Shown in pieces: positions 1 through 9,208 of a stretch of DNA of 64,000 bases (position 1 is its first letter; every line of letters starts with the position of its first letter). The notes under the pieces were generated by a model. It made no database searches and was not told where the DNA came from. It saw only the letters and a program-made list of their open reading frames with translations. A program made the position numbers and the translations under genes. Source of the DNA: Novosphingobium guangzhouense (GTDB lineage Bacteria > Pseudomonadota > Alphaproteobacteria > Sphingomonadales > Sphingomonadaceae); NCBI RefSeq assembly GCF_002896965.1, contig NZ_LYMM01000032.1:17366-81365 (forward strand), in the 5' to 3' direction.

Positions 1-2
1 TG

Positions 3-233
3 ACGATGCCTGTGCTTACCTTCCGTTCGGGGAAGAGCGACATGGCGCACACCCGCGAGACGTCGGAATGGGTCCACCGCCTGCTGCCCAATTCGACCAT
101 GGTGGAGCCGCCATGGGACGATCAGGAATGGAACTACGTGTCCACGTTCCCGGAAGATGTCGCCGCCCGCCGGGGCCGGTTCGAACGCTGGCCGCTGCTG
201 GCCCCGATGCTGCTCGACTGGTTCGACGGCTGA
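3..233 (+). CDS. C-terminal fragment of a probable alpha/beta hydrolase (5' end outside window)
   Basis: Only about the last 76 codons are present; the frame is open to the left edge, so the start lies outside. The fragment opens with a hydrophobic strand ending in PVLTFRSGKSDMAH and continues with WVHRLLPNS, the layout seen around the last strand and catalytic His of alpha/beta hydrolases. The terminal part, WPLLAPMLLDWFDG, reads as an amphipathic last helix. Which residue is the catalytic His cannot be settled from the fragment. The gene converges on the thioredoxin gene to its right, with a GC-rich hairpin at about 285-303 between them. The family call is an inference from a short tail. 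Confidence 0.5.
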   Translation, partial: TMPVLTFRSGKSDMAHTRETSEWVHRLLPNSTMVEPPWDDQEWNYVSTFPEDVAARRGRFERWPLLAPMLLDWFDG

Positions 234-305
234 CGGCGGTGCAGCTTGCAGACCCGGTCGGCCGTCAACCGATCCATCGGGCGCTGCCCCGCCTTGCGCG
301 CGGGG

Positions 306-908
306 TTACTTGGCCTCGGCGATCAGCTTGAGGGCGGCGGGGCTGGTCCAGTCGTTGCCGCCGGTGTAGCGCCACACTTCCTTGCCCCGGCTGTCGAACA
401 GCACCGTCACGGGCAGGTTGCCGCCGTACTGGAAGCCGAGGTCGCCCTGTTCGTCGACCCAGGGCTGGATCTGCTCCAGTTCGCGGCGGCGCAGGATTTC
501 GACGACCTTGTCGGTCTGGCCCATGTCTTGCGAGATCGGCAGCACGGTGACGCCCAGTTCCGCCTCGCGGTCAATCAGCGTGTTGAGCGTGGGCATCTCG
601 GCGATGCACGGCGCGCACCAGGTAGCCCACAGGTTGACCAGAAGCGGCTTGCCCTTGAAAGACGAAAGATCAAGGCTTTCGCCGGTATTGTCGACCAGGC
701 TGACGGTGGGCATCGGTTCGCCCTTGTGCGAACGGTCAAGCTTGCCGCCGGGTTCCGGGGCCTGCGCGGGGCCGGCCTGTTTCGCTTCTTCGGAAGGCGC
801 CGGTTGCGCGTCCTTGTTCCCTTTACTATCGCAGCCCGCGATCATCAGGGCCGAGGCCCCGGCCAGCGAACACAGGACGAGCGACTTGAGCGAACGGGAA
901 GACAGCAA
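306..908 (-). CDS. TlpA-like thioredoxin-fold lipoprotein
   Basis: Membrane-anchored periplasmic thiol:disulfide reductase of the TlpA/ResA group, a family that reduces apocytochrome or oxidase copper-site cysteines. The 200-residue form chosen here starts at a TTG (906-908) with GGAG nine bases upstream. It gives a short basic N-terminus, a hydrophobic stretch and a lipobox ending ...MIAGC with Cys about 26. After a Pro/Glu-rich linker comes the thioredoxin domain with WCAPC at residues 97-101 and the cis-Pro region GNLPVT. A longer reading from an ATG at 1001 would add 31 residues without signal character and run deep into argH, so it is less likely. It is transcribed divergently from argH with overlapping 5' ends. 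Confidence 0.85.
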   Translation of the reverse strand: MLSSRSLKSLVLCSLAGASALMIAGCDSKGNKDAQPAPSEEAKQAGPAQAPEPGGKLDRSHKGEPMPTVSLVDNTGESLDLSSFKGKPLLVNLWATWCAPCIAEMPTLNTLIDREAELGVTVLPISQDMGQTDKVVEILRRRELEQIQPWVDEQGDLGFQYGGNLPVTVLFDSRGKEVWRYTGGNDWTSPAALKLIAEAK

Positions 909-2301
909 GACGGCAGGCTCCAACCAGATGTGGGGCGGACGTTTCGCCGAAGGGCCGTCCGCGATCATGCGCGAGATAAACGCCTCGATTCCCTTCGACA
1001 AGGCTCTGTGGCGTCAGGATATCGCGGCCAGCAAGGCCCACGTCGCCATGCTGGGCGCCTGCGGCATCGTTTCCGACGCTGACGCGGTGACCATCCGCGA
1101 CGGTCTGGACGCGGTTGCGGCGGAGTACGAAGTCAGCGGTGTGCCCGAGGACTGGGACCTTGAAGACATCCACATGACCACCGAGTCGCGCCTGGCGCAG
1201 CTTATCGGTCCGGCCGCCGGGCGGCTGCACACGGCACGTTCGCGCAACGATCAGGTCGCCACCGATTTCCGCCTCTGGGTGCGCGATGCGATGGATCAGG
1301 CCGATGCGGGCCTGCAGGCGCTGCAGGTCGCGCTCGTCACCCGCGCCGGGGAACATGCCGGTTCGATCATGCCCGGCTTCACCCATCTGCAAACCGCGCA
1401 GCCGGTGACGCTGGGTCACCACCTGATGGCCTATTACGAAATGATCGGCCGCGACCGTTCGCGCTTCGCCGATGCCCGCAAGCGCATGAACCGCAGCCCG
1501 CTGGGCTCCGCCGCGCTGGCCGGGACCGGCTTCCCGATCGATCGGCTGATGACCGCACAGGCGCTGGGCTTCGACGGGCCGACTGACAACAGCCTCGATT
1601 CGGTGTCGGATCGCGACTTTGCGCTCGATTACCTGATGGCCGCGAGCCAGTGCGCGCTGCACCTTTCGCGTCTGGCCGAAGAGTTCATCATCTGGGCCAG
1701 CCAGCCGTTCGGTTTCGTGGCGCTGCCTGATGCGCTGTCCACCGGCAGCTCGATCATGCCGCAGAAGAAGAACCCGGACGCTGCCGAACTGGTGCGCGGC
1801 CACTCGGGCCGCATCTCGGGCTGCCTGATGAGCCTGATGATGACGATGAAGGGCCTGCCGCTCGCTTATTCGAAGGATATGCAGGACGACAAGCCGCCGG
1901 TGTTCGAGGCGGCCGGCCTTCTGGCGCTGTCGATCGCGGCGATGGCCGGGATGGTTGCCGACACGCGCTTCAAGACCGATCGGATGCTGGCCGCGGCCGA
2001 ACTGGGCTTCGCCACCGCGACCGACCTTGCCGATTGGCTGGTGCGTCAGGCCGACATTCCCTTCCGCGAGGCGCACCACATCACCGGCGCCGCCGTGAAG
2101 CTGGCCGAACAGCGCGGGTTGCCGCTTGACCAGCTGCCGCTGGAAGACCTGAAAGCCATCGACAGCCGCATCGACGAGCGCGTATTCAAGGCGCTCTCGG
2201 TCGAGGCTTCGGTTGCCGCGCGCAATTCGCACGGTGGCACTGCCCCCGATCAGGTGCGCCTGCGCGTGGCCGATGCCCGCGTCTCGCTGGGTCTGGAGTA
2301 A
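886..2301 (+). CDS. argH: argininosuccinate lyase
   Basis: Splits argininosuccinate into arginine and fumarate, the last step of arginine synthesis; a cytosolic tetramer in this family. It shows the [13 protein letters not shown] block near residue 115 and the fumarase/ASL signature [12 protein letters not shown] near 286-297, which carries the catalytic Ser loop. Length is 471 residues against about 460 for the family. The start is a TTG at 886 with AGGACGA at 874-880, core spacing 8. An ATG at 928 ([10 protein letters not shown]) is the alternative and would avoid overlapping the divergent thioredoxin gene. The gene is followed at 7 bases by a small lipoprotein gene and then lysA, so they are probably co-transcribed. 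Confidence 0.96.
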   Translation: MSEREDSKTAGSNQMWGGRFAEGPSAIMREINASIPFDKALWRQDIAASKAHVAMLGACGIVSDADAVTIRDGLDAVAAEYEVSGVPEDWDLEDIHMTTESRLAQLIGPAAGRLHTARSRNDQVATDFRLWVRDAMDQADAGLQALQVALVTRAGEHAGSIMPGFTHLQTAQPVTLGHHLMAYYEMIGRDRSRFADARKRMNRSPLGSAALAGTGFPIDRLMTAQALGFDGPTDNSLDSVSDRDFALDYLMAASQCALHLSRLAEEFIIWASQPFGFVALPDALSTGSSIMPQKKNPDAAELVRGHSGRISGCLMSLMMTMKGLPLAYSKDMQDDKPPVFEAAGLLALSIAAMAGMVADTRFKTDRMLAAAELGFATATDLADWLVRQADIPFREAHHITGAAVKLAEQRGLPLDQLPLEDLKAIDSRIDERVFKALSVEASVAARNSHGGTAPDQVRLRVADARVSLGLE

Positions 2302-2308
2302 TAGGTTG

Positions 2309-2605
2309 ATGAAGAAGGCTGCTGTCGTTCTGGTGCTTCTCAGCCTTGCCGCGTGCGGGCAGCAGTCGGCGCTCGGCCTGAAACCGGGGCAGACGCTGCC
2401 GCCCGCGCCTTATGGCCGGGCGGACAAACCGGCGGCGTCGGAGCTTCTCACCACGCCGACCATCGCCATTCCGGAGCGTAGCGTAGAGCTGCGGACCCGT
2501 TCGGAGGAACGTCAGGACGATCCGTTCGACCTGCCGCCGCCCGAAGCGCCCCAGCCCGACCCCGCCTCCAGCCCCACTACGGCCGCGTCCGGCCAGTCCG
2601 AGTAA
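2309..2605 (+). CDS. small lipoprotein between argH and lysA (LptM/YifL-like position)
   Basis: A 98-residue lipoprotein with a textbook signal: MKKAAVVLVLLSLAACG, lipobox LAAC, Cys 17. The mature part starts GQQSALGLKPGQTLPP and is rich in Pro, Glu and Asp, with no hydrophobic segment, so it should be a lipid-anchored periplasmic peptide. A short lipoprotein next to lysA or dapF is a recurring arrangement; the E. coli example, LptM (YifL), helps mature the LptD/E translocon and has CGLKGPLY after the Cys. The G-L-K-P-G part here is only loosely similar, so the LptM link is an inference from size and place. It starts 7 bases after argH and ends 8 bases before lysA. Confidence 0.8.
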   Translation: MKKAAVVLVLLSLAACGQQSALGLKPGQTLPPAPYGRADKPAASELLTTPTIAIPERSVELRTRSEERQDDPFDLPPPEAPQPDPASSPTTAASGQSE

Positions 2606-2613
2606 GAAGTCAC

Positions 2614-3873
2614 ATGGATCATTTCGCAGTCGTCGCCGGCGAACTCCACGCCGAGCAAGTGCCCCTGTCCGCCATCGCGCAGGAGGTCGGCACCCCGGTA
2701 TACGTCTATTCGCGCGCTACCCTTTCGCGCCATGCGCAGGTCTTCCGAGACGCGCTTTCGGCGCTGCCCAGCGTGCACATTGCCTTTGCGGTTAAGTCCA
2801 ACCCGAACCTTGCCGTCCTGCGCCTGCTGGCAAAGGAAGGCTACGGGGCCGACGTCGTTTCCGAAGGTGAGATGAACCGAGCACTGGCAGCGGGCATGAA
2901 GGCCGAGGACGTGGTGTTCTCGGGCGTCGGCAAGACCCGCGCGGAACTGACCGCCGCCGTTCGCGCCGGGATCGGCCAGTTCAACCTCGAAAGCGAGGAA
3001 GAGGGCGTCGAACTTTCCGAGATCGCGGTGGAACTGGGCGCGAAGGCGACCTGCACCCTGCGCGTCAACCCGGACGTCGATGCGCGCACCCACGCCAAGA
3101 TCTCGACCGGCAAGGCCGAGAACAAGTTCGGTGTCGCCTATGACCGCGCGGCCGGGATCTATGCTCGCCTTGCGGCGCTGCCGGGGCTGGAAATGCGCGG
3201 CCTTGCGGTCCACATCGGCAGCCAGATCAGCGACCTCGAACCCTCGCGGCAGGCGTTCATCAAGATGGGCGCGCTGATGGAAACGCTGCGCGCGCAGGGG
3301 CTTACGGTTACGCACATGGACCTCGGCGGCGGGCTTGGCGTGCCGTACAAGGCGACCGACGACCTGCCGACGCCCGCCGACTATGGCCGCATGGTGGCCG
3401 AGGTCGCGGGGGACTGGGGCGTGACCCTGATGTTCGAGCCAGGCCGCGTCATCACCGGCAATTCCGGCGTTCTCGTCACCGAAGTGGTGCGCGTGAAGCA
3501 GGGCACGACCAACCCGTGGATCGTCGTCGATGCGGCGATGAACGACCTTGCCCGCCCGGCGATGTACGACGCGTGGCATGACTTCGCGGCAGTAAAGCCT
3601 TCGGGCGAGACGATGACCGCCAACATCGTCGGCCCCATCTGCGAAAGCTCCGACACGTTCGCCATGGCGCGCGAGATTGACGTGGTGACGGCGGGCGACC
3701 TTGCCATATTCCGCACGGCGGGTGCTTATGGCGCCACGATGGCGAACACCTACAACAGCCGCGCGCTGGTGCCCGAGGTGATGGTCGACGGTGAGAAGTG
3801 GGCGCTGGTCGCCAACCGCATCGAACCGGCCACGATCCTTGCAGCGGAGCAGGTTCCGGACTGGCTGGACTGA
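2614..3873 (+). CDS. lysA: diaminopimelate decarboxylase
   Basis: Decarboxylates meso-diaminopimelate to L-lysine using pyridoxal phosphate; fold III alanine-racemase-like barrel plus C-terminal beta domain. The PLP lysine is K61 in IAFAVKSNPN, the HIGSQI and glycine-rich GGGLG phosphate loop follow, and EPGR is near residue 275. The active-site Cys is C343 in GPICESSD, and GAYGATMANTYN is near the end. Length 419 is usual. Third gene of the argH/lipoprotein/lysA run, and the next gene begins 5 bases after its stop, so the transcript probably continues. Confidence 0.97.
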   Translation: MDHFAVVAGELHAEQVPLSAIAQEVGTPVYVYSRATLSRHAQVFRDALSALPSVHIAFAVKSNPNLAVLRLLAKEGYGADVVSEGEMNRALAAGMKAEDVVFSGVGKTRAELTAAVRAGIGQFNLESEEEGVELSEIAVELGAKATCTLRVNPDVDARTHAKISTGKAENKFGVAYDRAAGIYARLAALPGLEMRGLAVHIGSQISDLEPSRQAFIKMGALMETLRAQGLTVTHMDLGGGLGVPYKATDDLPTPADYGRMVAEVAGDWGVTLMFEPGRVITGNSGVLVTEVVRVKQGTTNPWIVVDAAMNDLARPAMYDAWHDFAAVKPSGETMTANIVGPICESSDTFAMAREIDVVTAGDLAIFRTAGAYGATMANTYNSRALVPEVMVDGEKWALVANRIEPATILAAEQVPDWLD

Positions 3874-3878
3874 CCTTC

Positions 3879-4664
3879 GTGATCGAAACGCTTCCCCTTT
3901 TCCATCGCATTTCCGGCCGCCCGGTCGTGGTGCTGGGAGAAGGGGATGCGGCCGAGGCAAAGCGGCGGCTGGTCGAACGGGCAGGGGGCGTGGTCCATGC
4001 CGATCTGGGCACGGGTGCAGCGGCCGGGGCGCGGCTGGCGTTCATCGCGCACGAAGACGATGCCCGCGCCCAGGCTGATGTGGCTGCGGCGAAGGCGGCC
4101 GGAATGCTGGTCAACGCCACCGACCGTCCCGCACTATGCGATTTCACGGTGCCTTCGATCCTTGATCGCTCGCCCGTGCTGGTGGCGGTGGGGACGGGCG
4201 GGGCCTCTGCCGGGCTGGCCAAACAGCTGCGGCTGCGGCTGGAGGCGCTGTTGCCGCAGTCGCTGGGATCGCTGGCAAGCGCCCTGCAGTCCGCACGCGG
4301 ACGGCTGCGCGAAAGGTTCCCCGATGCGGGCGAACGCCGCCGCGCGCTGGATGCGGCGCTGACGGCGGGCGGCGTGCTCGATCCGCTGGTGACGGGCAGC
4401 GCAGAGCGGGTGGACGGCTGGCTAGACGGCGCGGGCGCTCAGGCGGGCGAATGCGTCGAGATCACCCTGCGCAGCGATGATCCCGATGACCTTACCTTGC
4501 GCGAGGCTCGCCTGCTTGGCGCGGCGGATGTGGTTATTCACGATTCGCGCGTTGTCCCGGCGATCCTGAACCGCGCGCGCGCCGATGCAGAGCGGCGGAT
4601 CGACGGTGCGCAGCGCCGGCCGGATAGGCTGACCGTTGTTCTGAGGCTGCCCGCGGGGGCCTAG
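3879..4664 (+). CDS. precorrin-2 dehydrogenase-type siroheme synthase with a decayed methyltransferase tail
   Basis: The first ~150 residues match the Met8p/CysG N-terminal enzyme, which oxidises precorrin-2 to sirohydrochlorin and may insert iron: a Rossmann start [15 protein letters not shown] near residues 13-27, then [16 protein letters not shown] and the [14 protein letters not shown] helix. The rest, from about 190, aligns by eye with the start of the CysG methyltransferase domain ([18 protein letters not shown] against TLKGLRxIQQADVVVYDR) but stops after about 70 residues and lacks the usual GAGPGD motif; [10 protein letters not shown] stands in its place. So this 261-residue protein probably lacks SUMT activity. 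It starts with GTG 5 bases after lysA and its stop overlaps the convergent ruvX stop within CTAG. Confidence 0.82.
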   Translation: MIETLPLFHRISGRPVVVLGEGDAAEAKRRLVERAGGVVHADLGTGAAAGARLAFIAHEDDARAQADVAAAKAAGMLVNATDRPALCDFTVPSILDRSPVLVAVGTGGASAGLAKQLRLRLEALLPQSLGSLASALQSARGRLRERFPDAGERRRALDAALTAGGVLDPLVTGSAERVDGWLDGAGAQAGECVEITLRSDDPDDLTLREARLLGAADVVIHDSRVVPAILNRARADAERRIDGAQRRPDRLTVVLRLPAGA

Positions 4665-5152
4665 AACATCCTGCGGGCAAGCGCATCGATGGCGCCTTGC
4701 AGGATCACCGCCGCAGCTGCCGAATCGATGCGGGTAGCGCGCTTGGCTCGGCTCATGTCCTGTTCGATGAGGCCGCGCTCGGCACTGGAAGTGGACCAGC
4801 GTTCGTCCCACAGCAGGATCGGCAGGCCCAGCACCGCAAGGTTGCGGGCATAGGCGCGGCTGGACTGCGCGCGCGGGCCTTCGGAGCCGTCCATGTTGAG
4901 CGGGAGGCCGATGACGATCCCGGTGATCGAACGCTCGCGGATCAGGTCTTCCATCAGGGCCTTGTCGGCGCCGAACTTGCCGCGCTTGATGGTCTTGCCG
5001 GGCGAGGCGATACGCCAGCCGGCGTCGCAGAATGCCGTGCCGATGGTCTGCGTACCAAGGTCCAGCCCCAGCAGCGCGCCTGCGTTCGGCAGGGCATCGC
5101 GAAATTCCAGCGAACTGGTGGTGGGGGTCACTTTTTCTGCGTCGCCAGCCAC
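4661..5152 (-). CDS. ruvX: RuvX/YqgF family Holliday junction resolvase-like protein
   Basis: RNase H-fold protein of the YqgF family, linked in other bacteria to pre-16S rRNA maturation and Holliday-junction resolution. It shows the first acidic motif in [15 protein letters not shown], the [14 protein letters not shown] loop, [13 protein letters not shown] and a terminal Asp-containing helix [12 protein letters not shown]. Length 163 aa with the GTG at 5152. An inner GTG at 5131 would overlap the upstream stop as GTGA and remove only seven variable residues; neither has a strong ribosome site. It follows the DUF3089 gene, so the two are coupled. Its TAG shares the palindrome CTAG with the opposite gene's stop. 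Confidence 0.9.
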   Translation of the reverse strand: MAGDAEKVTPTTSSLEFRDALPNAGALLGLDLGTQTIGTAFCDAGWRIASPGKTIKRGKFGADKALMEDLIRERSITGIVIGLPLNMDGSEGPRAQSSRAYARNLAVLGLPILLWDERWSTSSAERGLIEQDMSRAKRATRIDSAAAAVILQGAIDALARRMF

Positions 5153-6249
5153 GCTTGAGTGCGCCTTTCGAAATCGGCCCTGAGGTTCGCCCAGAACAGG
5201 GTCACGTCATAGAGGTGATAGTTGTTGCCCGGAAGCACGTATGCGCCAAGGTCAAGCTTGGGTGGCGGGCCGATGTGAAGGAAATGGTCCGGGCCACAGG
5301 CGGCCGGCACGACCCCGGCGGCCATCGTCCCGGTGCGCGCCTTGAAGTCAGGGACCAGGGTGCCAAGGTTCGCGTCGGCTTGGGCGGCACTGTTCGGCAC
5401 GCCGGTCAGCGGGTTGGAGCACAGGAACGCGCTTCCTGCCACTGACTGTGCATCCAGTCCGGTACGGCGGGCATAGGCCTTGAGCAGCATTGCGGTATCC
5501 GCGGGATCGGCTACCGAAAGCCAGCTGACGACGCAGCCGGACTGGTCTGCCCGTACGCAGGCAGGGACACCCATCTTCGGCAGGTCATGTGCCAGCGAGA
5601 CGGGCCAGCCGATCACCCAGGCGCCGACAAGCCGCTCTGCCAGCGGCGTTCCGGCAATGCGGTCGCGCATCAGGCGGCGCAGCAGGAACGCGCCCTGGCT
5701 GTGCCCGGCCAGCGCAATCGGCTGGCCCGGCCGCAGGTTGCGGGTGAAGATTTCGAAAGAGGCAAGCACGTCGGCATAGGCAAGGTCGATCGCCTGCGCC
5801 GCCTCGGGCCTTGCGGTCAGGAAGGTGCCGACGGCGGCCTGACGGTAGCGCGGCGCCCAGACTTCGCCCTGGTTGAAGGGGCTGGCCATGCCCTGTACGA
5901 ACAGGTTCGCACGATCGCGGCTGACCTTGTCGTCCAGCGCGGCGTTCCACGCATCGCGTGCGATGTAGCTGGTGGGATGGACGAAGAAGACCGCCACCGG
6001 CAGCTTCGTATCGGGCGCTTTCACCCCCGGCGGGAGCCACGACGAGGGATCGTCCTTCAGGCCGGGCCGAGCGACCCACATTGCCGGGTTGTTCCACGAT
6101 TCGGGCGGCAGCGCCTGTTGCTGAGCGAACGAAACGCTGGGCACGAAGGCCATCTCGGTCAGGTCTTCCGACCAGTACCACAAGGCCAGGATCAGCGCGA
6201 GCACCGCCACCGTCAGCCCCGCGATGAGGTAGAGGAACTTTCGCGCCAT
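5128..6249 (-). CDS. DUF3089 family membrane-anchored alpha/beta hydrolase
   Basis: A 373-residue protein with one N-terminal membrane segment (about residues 4-25) and an alpha/beta-hydrolase body of the DUF3089 type. The nucleophile elbow is GHSQG with S184, preceded by the strand PIALA. The family hallmark [10 protein letters not shown] (about 88-97) and WNAALDD follow. The C-terminal part has [18 protein letters not shown] and NNYHLYDV, which likely supplies the catalytic His. Substrate is unknown for the family; a lipase or esterase role is only presumed. It sits in a reverse-strand group with lepB upstream (7 bases) and ruvX downstream (overlapping). Confidence 0.88.
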   Translation of the reverse strand: MARKFLYLIAGLTVAVLALILALWYWSEDLTEMAFVPSVSFAQQQALPPESWNNPAMWVARPGLKDDPSSWLPPGVKAPDTKLPVAVFFVHPTSYIARDAWNAALDDKVSRDRANLFVQGMASPFNQGEVWAPRYRQAAVGTFLTARPEAAQAIDLAYADVLASFEIFTRNLRPGQPIALAGHSQGAFLLRRLMRDRIAGTPLAERLVGAWVIGWPVSLAHDLPKMGVPACVRADQSGCVVSWLSVADPADTAMLLKAYARRTGLDAQSVAGSAFLCSNPLTGVPNSAAQADANLGTLVPDFKARTGTMAAGVVPAACGPDHFLHIGPPPKLDLGAYVLPGNNYHLYDVTLFWANLRADFERRTQAWLATQKK

Positions 6250-6255
6250 GCCCGG

Positions 6256-7176
6256 TCAGTAGGCTTTTGCGGGATCGACGCGCGGACGCAGGCTGGAGAA
6301 CGTGCGTCCGTCCCGCAGGGCGCTCCACCAGGTCAGCGGGTTCCAGCTTTGCGAGCCGTCGAGCGAGAAGGTGATGAACTCTGCCCGGCCGCCTATGTCG
6401 GAGAGCGGGACGGGCCCGCCGAGGCCGCCGTCGGGTTGCCCCTGCCAGTTGGTGGTGAAGGGCGCGCGGCTGTCCGCCGAACGGTCGCGATCGTCACCCA
6501 TCAGGAAAACGTGGCCTTCGGGCACCTTGACCTCGGGATAGTTGTCGAGGCTCTGGTCGATATAGTCGATGACCTGATAGCTGGCGCCGTTGGGCAGCGT
6601 CTCGCGGTAGGTCGGCAGTTCGTAGACATCGCGACCCGAAGGCAGGCGGGTGCGGTACTGCTCGAAACCGTCATAGCAGTGGCCGGTTTCCTGCCCTTCG
6701 CAGGTCAGTTGGTCGTCCGCGGCGATCTGCACGGGCGGTTCGATTTCACGCGGGATGAACTTGCCGTTGAGGCGGATGCGGCCGTCGATCACGGCAATGC
6801 GATCGCCGGGAAGGGCGACGACGCGCTTGATCAGATCGGCCTTGCGATTGCCGGGAACGACGATGACGATATCGCCATATGCGGGCGTGGAACCGAGGAT
6901 TCGCGTGGTCGAGCGCGGCAGCAGGTGGAAGCTGAGCGACGACCAGTTCCAGCCGTAGGGATACTTCGACACGATCAGCCGGTCGCCCACCAGCAGCCCC
7001 GGCATCATCGAGATTGACGGGATGTAGAACGGCTTGGCCACCAGCGAATGGAACGCCAGCACCCCCAGCAGCATGACGACCAGCCCGCGCAGTTCGTGCC
7101 ACCAGTTGGTGGCTGGGCGCTGGGGTTCCGGCTTGGCCTGTGTGAGAGAGTCGGGCCGGGCGGTATGATCGGTCAT
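6256..7176 (-). CDS. lepB: signal peptidase I
   Basis: Cleaves signal peptides from exported proteins at the inner membrane. One membrane segment at about 29-48 is followed directly by the catalytic serine motif, S56 in IPSISMMPG, and the catalytic lysine K117 in LIKRVVALPGD. The GDDRDRSADSR box sits in the C-terminal third. The start at 7176 (MTDHTARPDS) is preferred over a longer reading because the extra residues would overlap acpS. Length 306 fits alphaproteobacterial LepB, including an insert with EGQETGHCYDG that may carry a periplasmic loop. It lies just after acpS and pdxJ, a common housekeeping order. Confidence 0.95.
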   Translation of the reverse strand: MTDHTARPDSLTQAKPEPQRPATNWWHELRGLVVMLLGVLAFHSLVAKPFYIPSISMMPGLLVGDRLIVSKYPYGWNWSSLSFHLLPRSTTRILGSTPAYGDIVIVVPGNRKADLIKRVVALPGDRIAVIDGRIRLNGKFIPREIEPPVQIAADDQLTCEGQETGHCYDGFEQYRTRLPSGRDVYELPTYRETLPNGASYQVIDYIDQSLDNYPEVKVPEGHVFLMGDDRDRSADSRAPFTTNWQGQPDGGLGGPVPLSDIGGRAEFITFSLDGSQSWNPLTWWSALRDGRTFSSLRPRVDPAKAY

Positions 7177-7196
7177 GCGGGGGGAAACTCGGGGCT

Positions 7197-7601
7197 TTAG
7201 GAGAGGGGACGCGCTTCGATGATCACGAAGGCCTGCGCCCATGGGTGGTCATCCGTGAGGGTCAGGTGAACCACGGCTTCATGGCCTGCGGGGATCATGG
7301 AATCCAGCCGCTCCTTCGCGCCGCCGGTCAATGCCAGCGTGGGGGCGCCGGAGGGGGCGTTGATGACGCCAATGTCCTTCATGAACACGCCCGCCTTGAA
7401 CCCGGTTCCGACCGCCTTGGAAAACGCCTCCTTGGCGGCGAAGCGCTTTGCCAGCGTGCCTGCTATCGTGTGCGGACGGCGGGCAGCCTTGGTGCGCTCC
7501 ACCTCGGTGAAGACACGGTTGAGGAAGCGGTCGCCGTAGCGCTCAAGCGAATTGGCGATGCGCTCGATGTTGCACAGATCGGAGCCGAGGCCGATGATCA
7601 T
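7197..7601 (-). CDS. acpS: holo-[acyl-carrier-protein] synthase
   Basis: Transfers 4'-phosphopantetheine from CoA to acyl carrier protein. The 134-residue sequence has the metal-binding Asp in [15 protein letters not shown] (D8) and the second motif [15 protein letters not shown] with the conserved Glu and Lys, then VHLTLTDD near the end. Size and motifs are canonical for the AcpS type. It ends 20 bases before lepB and follows pdxJ by 25 bases, so pdxJ-acpS-lepB are likely on one transcript. Confidence 0.96.
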   Translation of the reverse strand: MIIGLGSDLCNIERIANSLERYGDRFLNRVFTEVERTKAARRPHTIAGTLAKRFAAKEAFSKAVGTGFKAGVFMKDIGVINAPSGAPTLALTGGAKERLDSMIPAGHEAVVHLTLTDDHPWAQAFVIIEARPLS

Positions 7602-7626
7602 CTGCTTGCTCCGAAATGATTTATCA

Positions 7627-8367
7627 TCACCGCACCTCGTCCATCAGCGCGCGCATCTTCTTCACGCTGGCTTCCAGCCCGATGAAGATCGCCTCGCCGA
7701 TGAGGTAGTGGCCGATATTGAGTTCCGCCAGTTGCGGAATCGCGGCGATGGGCTGGACGTTCTCGTAAGTCAGGCCATGCCCTGCGTGGGGCTCGATGCC
7801 GTTCTTGGCCGCAAGCGCTGCCATATCGACGATACGGCGCAATTCGTGCGCGACCTGTTCGCCCTCGGCATGGGCATATTCGCCGGTGTGGAATTCCACC
7901 ACCGGGGCGCCCAGCTTCATCGCCGCTTCGATCTGGCGAGGCTCGGGCGCGATGAACAGGCTGACGCGGATTCCCGCGTCGGAGAGCCGCGCCACGATCG
8001 GGGCCAGGCGATTGTGCTGGCCCGCCGCGTCCAGCCCGCCCTCGGTCGTGCGCTCCTCGCGCCGTTCGGGGACGATGCAGGCAGCGTGGGGGCGATGCCT
8101 GAGTGCGATTTCCAGCATCTCGTCCGTCGCTGCCATCTCCAGGTTGATCGGCAGGCCGGTAGCTTCGGCGACCCGGAACAGATCCTCGTCGCGGATGTGG
8201 CGGCGATCCTCGCGCAAGTGGACGGTGATGCCGTCGCCCCCCGCTTGCGCCACTATCTGCGCTGCGCGGGCAGGGTCCGGATGCTGGCCCCCACGCGCGT
8301 TGCGGATCGTCGCGACATGGTCGATGTTGACGCCGAGACGAAGGCGGGCGGGCTTGAGCACGTTCAT
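7627..8367 (-). CDS. pdxJ: pyridoxine 5'-phosphate synthase
   Basis: Condenses 3-amino-2-oxopropyl phosphate with deoxyxylulose phosphate to give pyridoxine phosphate. It begins [19 protein letters not shown], has [22 protein letters not shown], the [17 protein letters not shown] phosphate loop, VEFHTGEYA and the terminal [14 protein letters not shown]. The ATG at 8367 ([10 protein letters not shown]) is chosen; a TTG six codons earlier is possible but lacks support. Length 246 is usual. A short tandem repeat fills the gap to pyrE upstream. Confidence 0.97.
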   Translation of the reverse strand: MNVLKPARLRLGVNIDHVATIRNARGGQHPDPARAAQIVAQAGGDGITVHLREDRRHIRDEDLFRVAEATGLPINLEMAATDEMLEIALRHRPHAACIVPERREERTTEGGLDAAGQHNRLAPIVARLSDAGIRVSLFIAPEPRQIEAAMKLGAPVVEFHTGEYAHAEGEQVAHELRRIVDMAALAAKNGIEPHAGHGLTYENVQPIAAIPQLAELNIGHYLIGEAIFIGLEASVKKMRALMDEVR

Positions 8368-8385
8368 GGGATCATCCGATGGCAA

Positions 8386-8427
8386 GAATTGCTGGGCGCG
8401 AATTACTGGGCGCGAATTACTGGGCGC
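8386..8427. repeat. three tandem 14-bp units between pdxJ and pyrE
   Basis: The unit GAATTACTGGGCGC occurs three times head to tail (8386-8399, 8400-8413, 8414-8427). The first copy has G for A at one position. The third copy contains the pyrE stop codon, and its remaining bases encode the last pyrE residues. It looks like slippage that duplicated the 3' end of pyrE into the spacer. Confidence 0.9.
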
Positions 8428-9004
8428 GGCTGCCGGGCTTGACCGCCTGCGAGGAGGCCAGTTCGGGCGGCAGTTCGTTAGGCGCGTAAGTCGGGAAGTT
8501 GAGCGCCACCAGCGGGAAGAACGGCACGCCGAGGTCTACCGATCCGGCCGAACGGTCCACCAGCGAAGCCGCCGCGATCACGGTGCCGCCCGCTTCCTCG
8601 ATGGCCTTGATCGCTTCGCGGCTGGACAGGCCGGTGGTGACCACGTCCTCGACCATCAGCACCTTGTCGCCCGGCTCCAGCGTGAAGCCGCGGCGCAGTT
8701 CGAAAGTGCCGGTGGGGCGTTCCACGAACATGGCATCGACCTGCAGCGCGCGGCCCATTTCCTGGCCGATGATGACGCCGCCCATCGCGGGGGAGACGAC
8801 CTTGGTGATCTGCTTGCGGATGTCGTGCGGCAGGTTGGCGGCGATGGCGACGGCAAGACGCGCGGCGCGGTCAGGGTTCATCAGCACGCGTGCGCACTGC
8901 AGATAGTACGCACTGTGGCGGCCGGACGACAGCAGGAAGTGTCCTTCCAGCAGCGCCTTGCTGGCGCGGAATTCGGCGAGGACCTCTTCTTCGAGCATTT
9001 GCAA
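8417..9004 (-). CDS. pyrE: orotate phosphoribosyltransferase
   Basis: Makes orotidine 5'-phosphate from orotate and PRPP in pyrimidine synthesis. The PRPP loop is [17 protein letters not shown], and the substrate-side [15 protein letters not shown] and [19 protein letters not shown] are both present. Length 195. The annotated TTG at 9004 sits five to six bases after AGAGG; an ATG two codons later is the alternative and is about 12 bases from the same site. The gene is divergent from the cox operon with a 204-base spacer that should hold both promoters. Its end lies in the 14-bp tandem repeat. Confidence 0.96.
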   Translation of the reverse strand: MQMLEEEVLAEFRASKALLEGHFLLSSGRHSAYYLQCARVLMNPDRAARLAVAIAANLPHDIRKQITKVVSPAMGGVIIGQEMGRALQVDAMFVERPTGTFELRRGFTLEPGDKVLMVEDVVTTGLSSREAIKAIEEAGGTVIAAASLVDRSAGSVDLGVPFFPLVALNFPTYAPNELPPELASSQAVKPGSRAQ

Positions 9005-9208
9005 CTATACCTCTGGAGCGTTTTTCGAATGATCGCGCGCAGTTCGCCTGCGCGTTACGGCAAAAATTCCCCTAGAGGCGCTTGAGACGGGCGGCAAGGC
9101 CGCGTATAGCCCGGCCCAAAGGGGGCGAAAAACGCCGCCATTACAGGGGTGCGCTTGAAGTCGGCAAGCCGACGCAGGCGTTCGAAGGAAGTGGAAGCGC
9201 AAAAAACC

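Noticed and set aside
382..886. N-terminal extension of the argH frame
   Set aside because: Runs through the thioredoxin gene on the other strand; not similar to ArgH and the ribosome site is at 874.
2512..3960. 482-residue open frame opposite lysA
   Set aside because: lysA is certain on the other strand; shadow.
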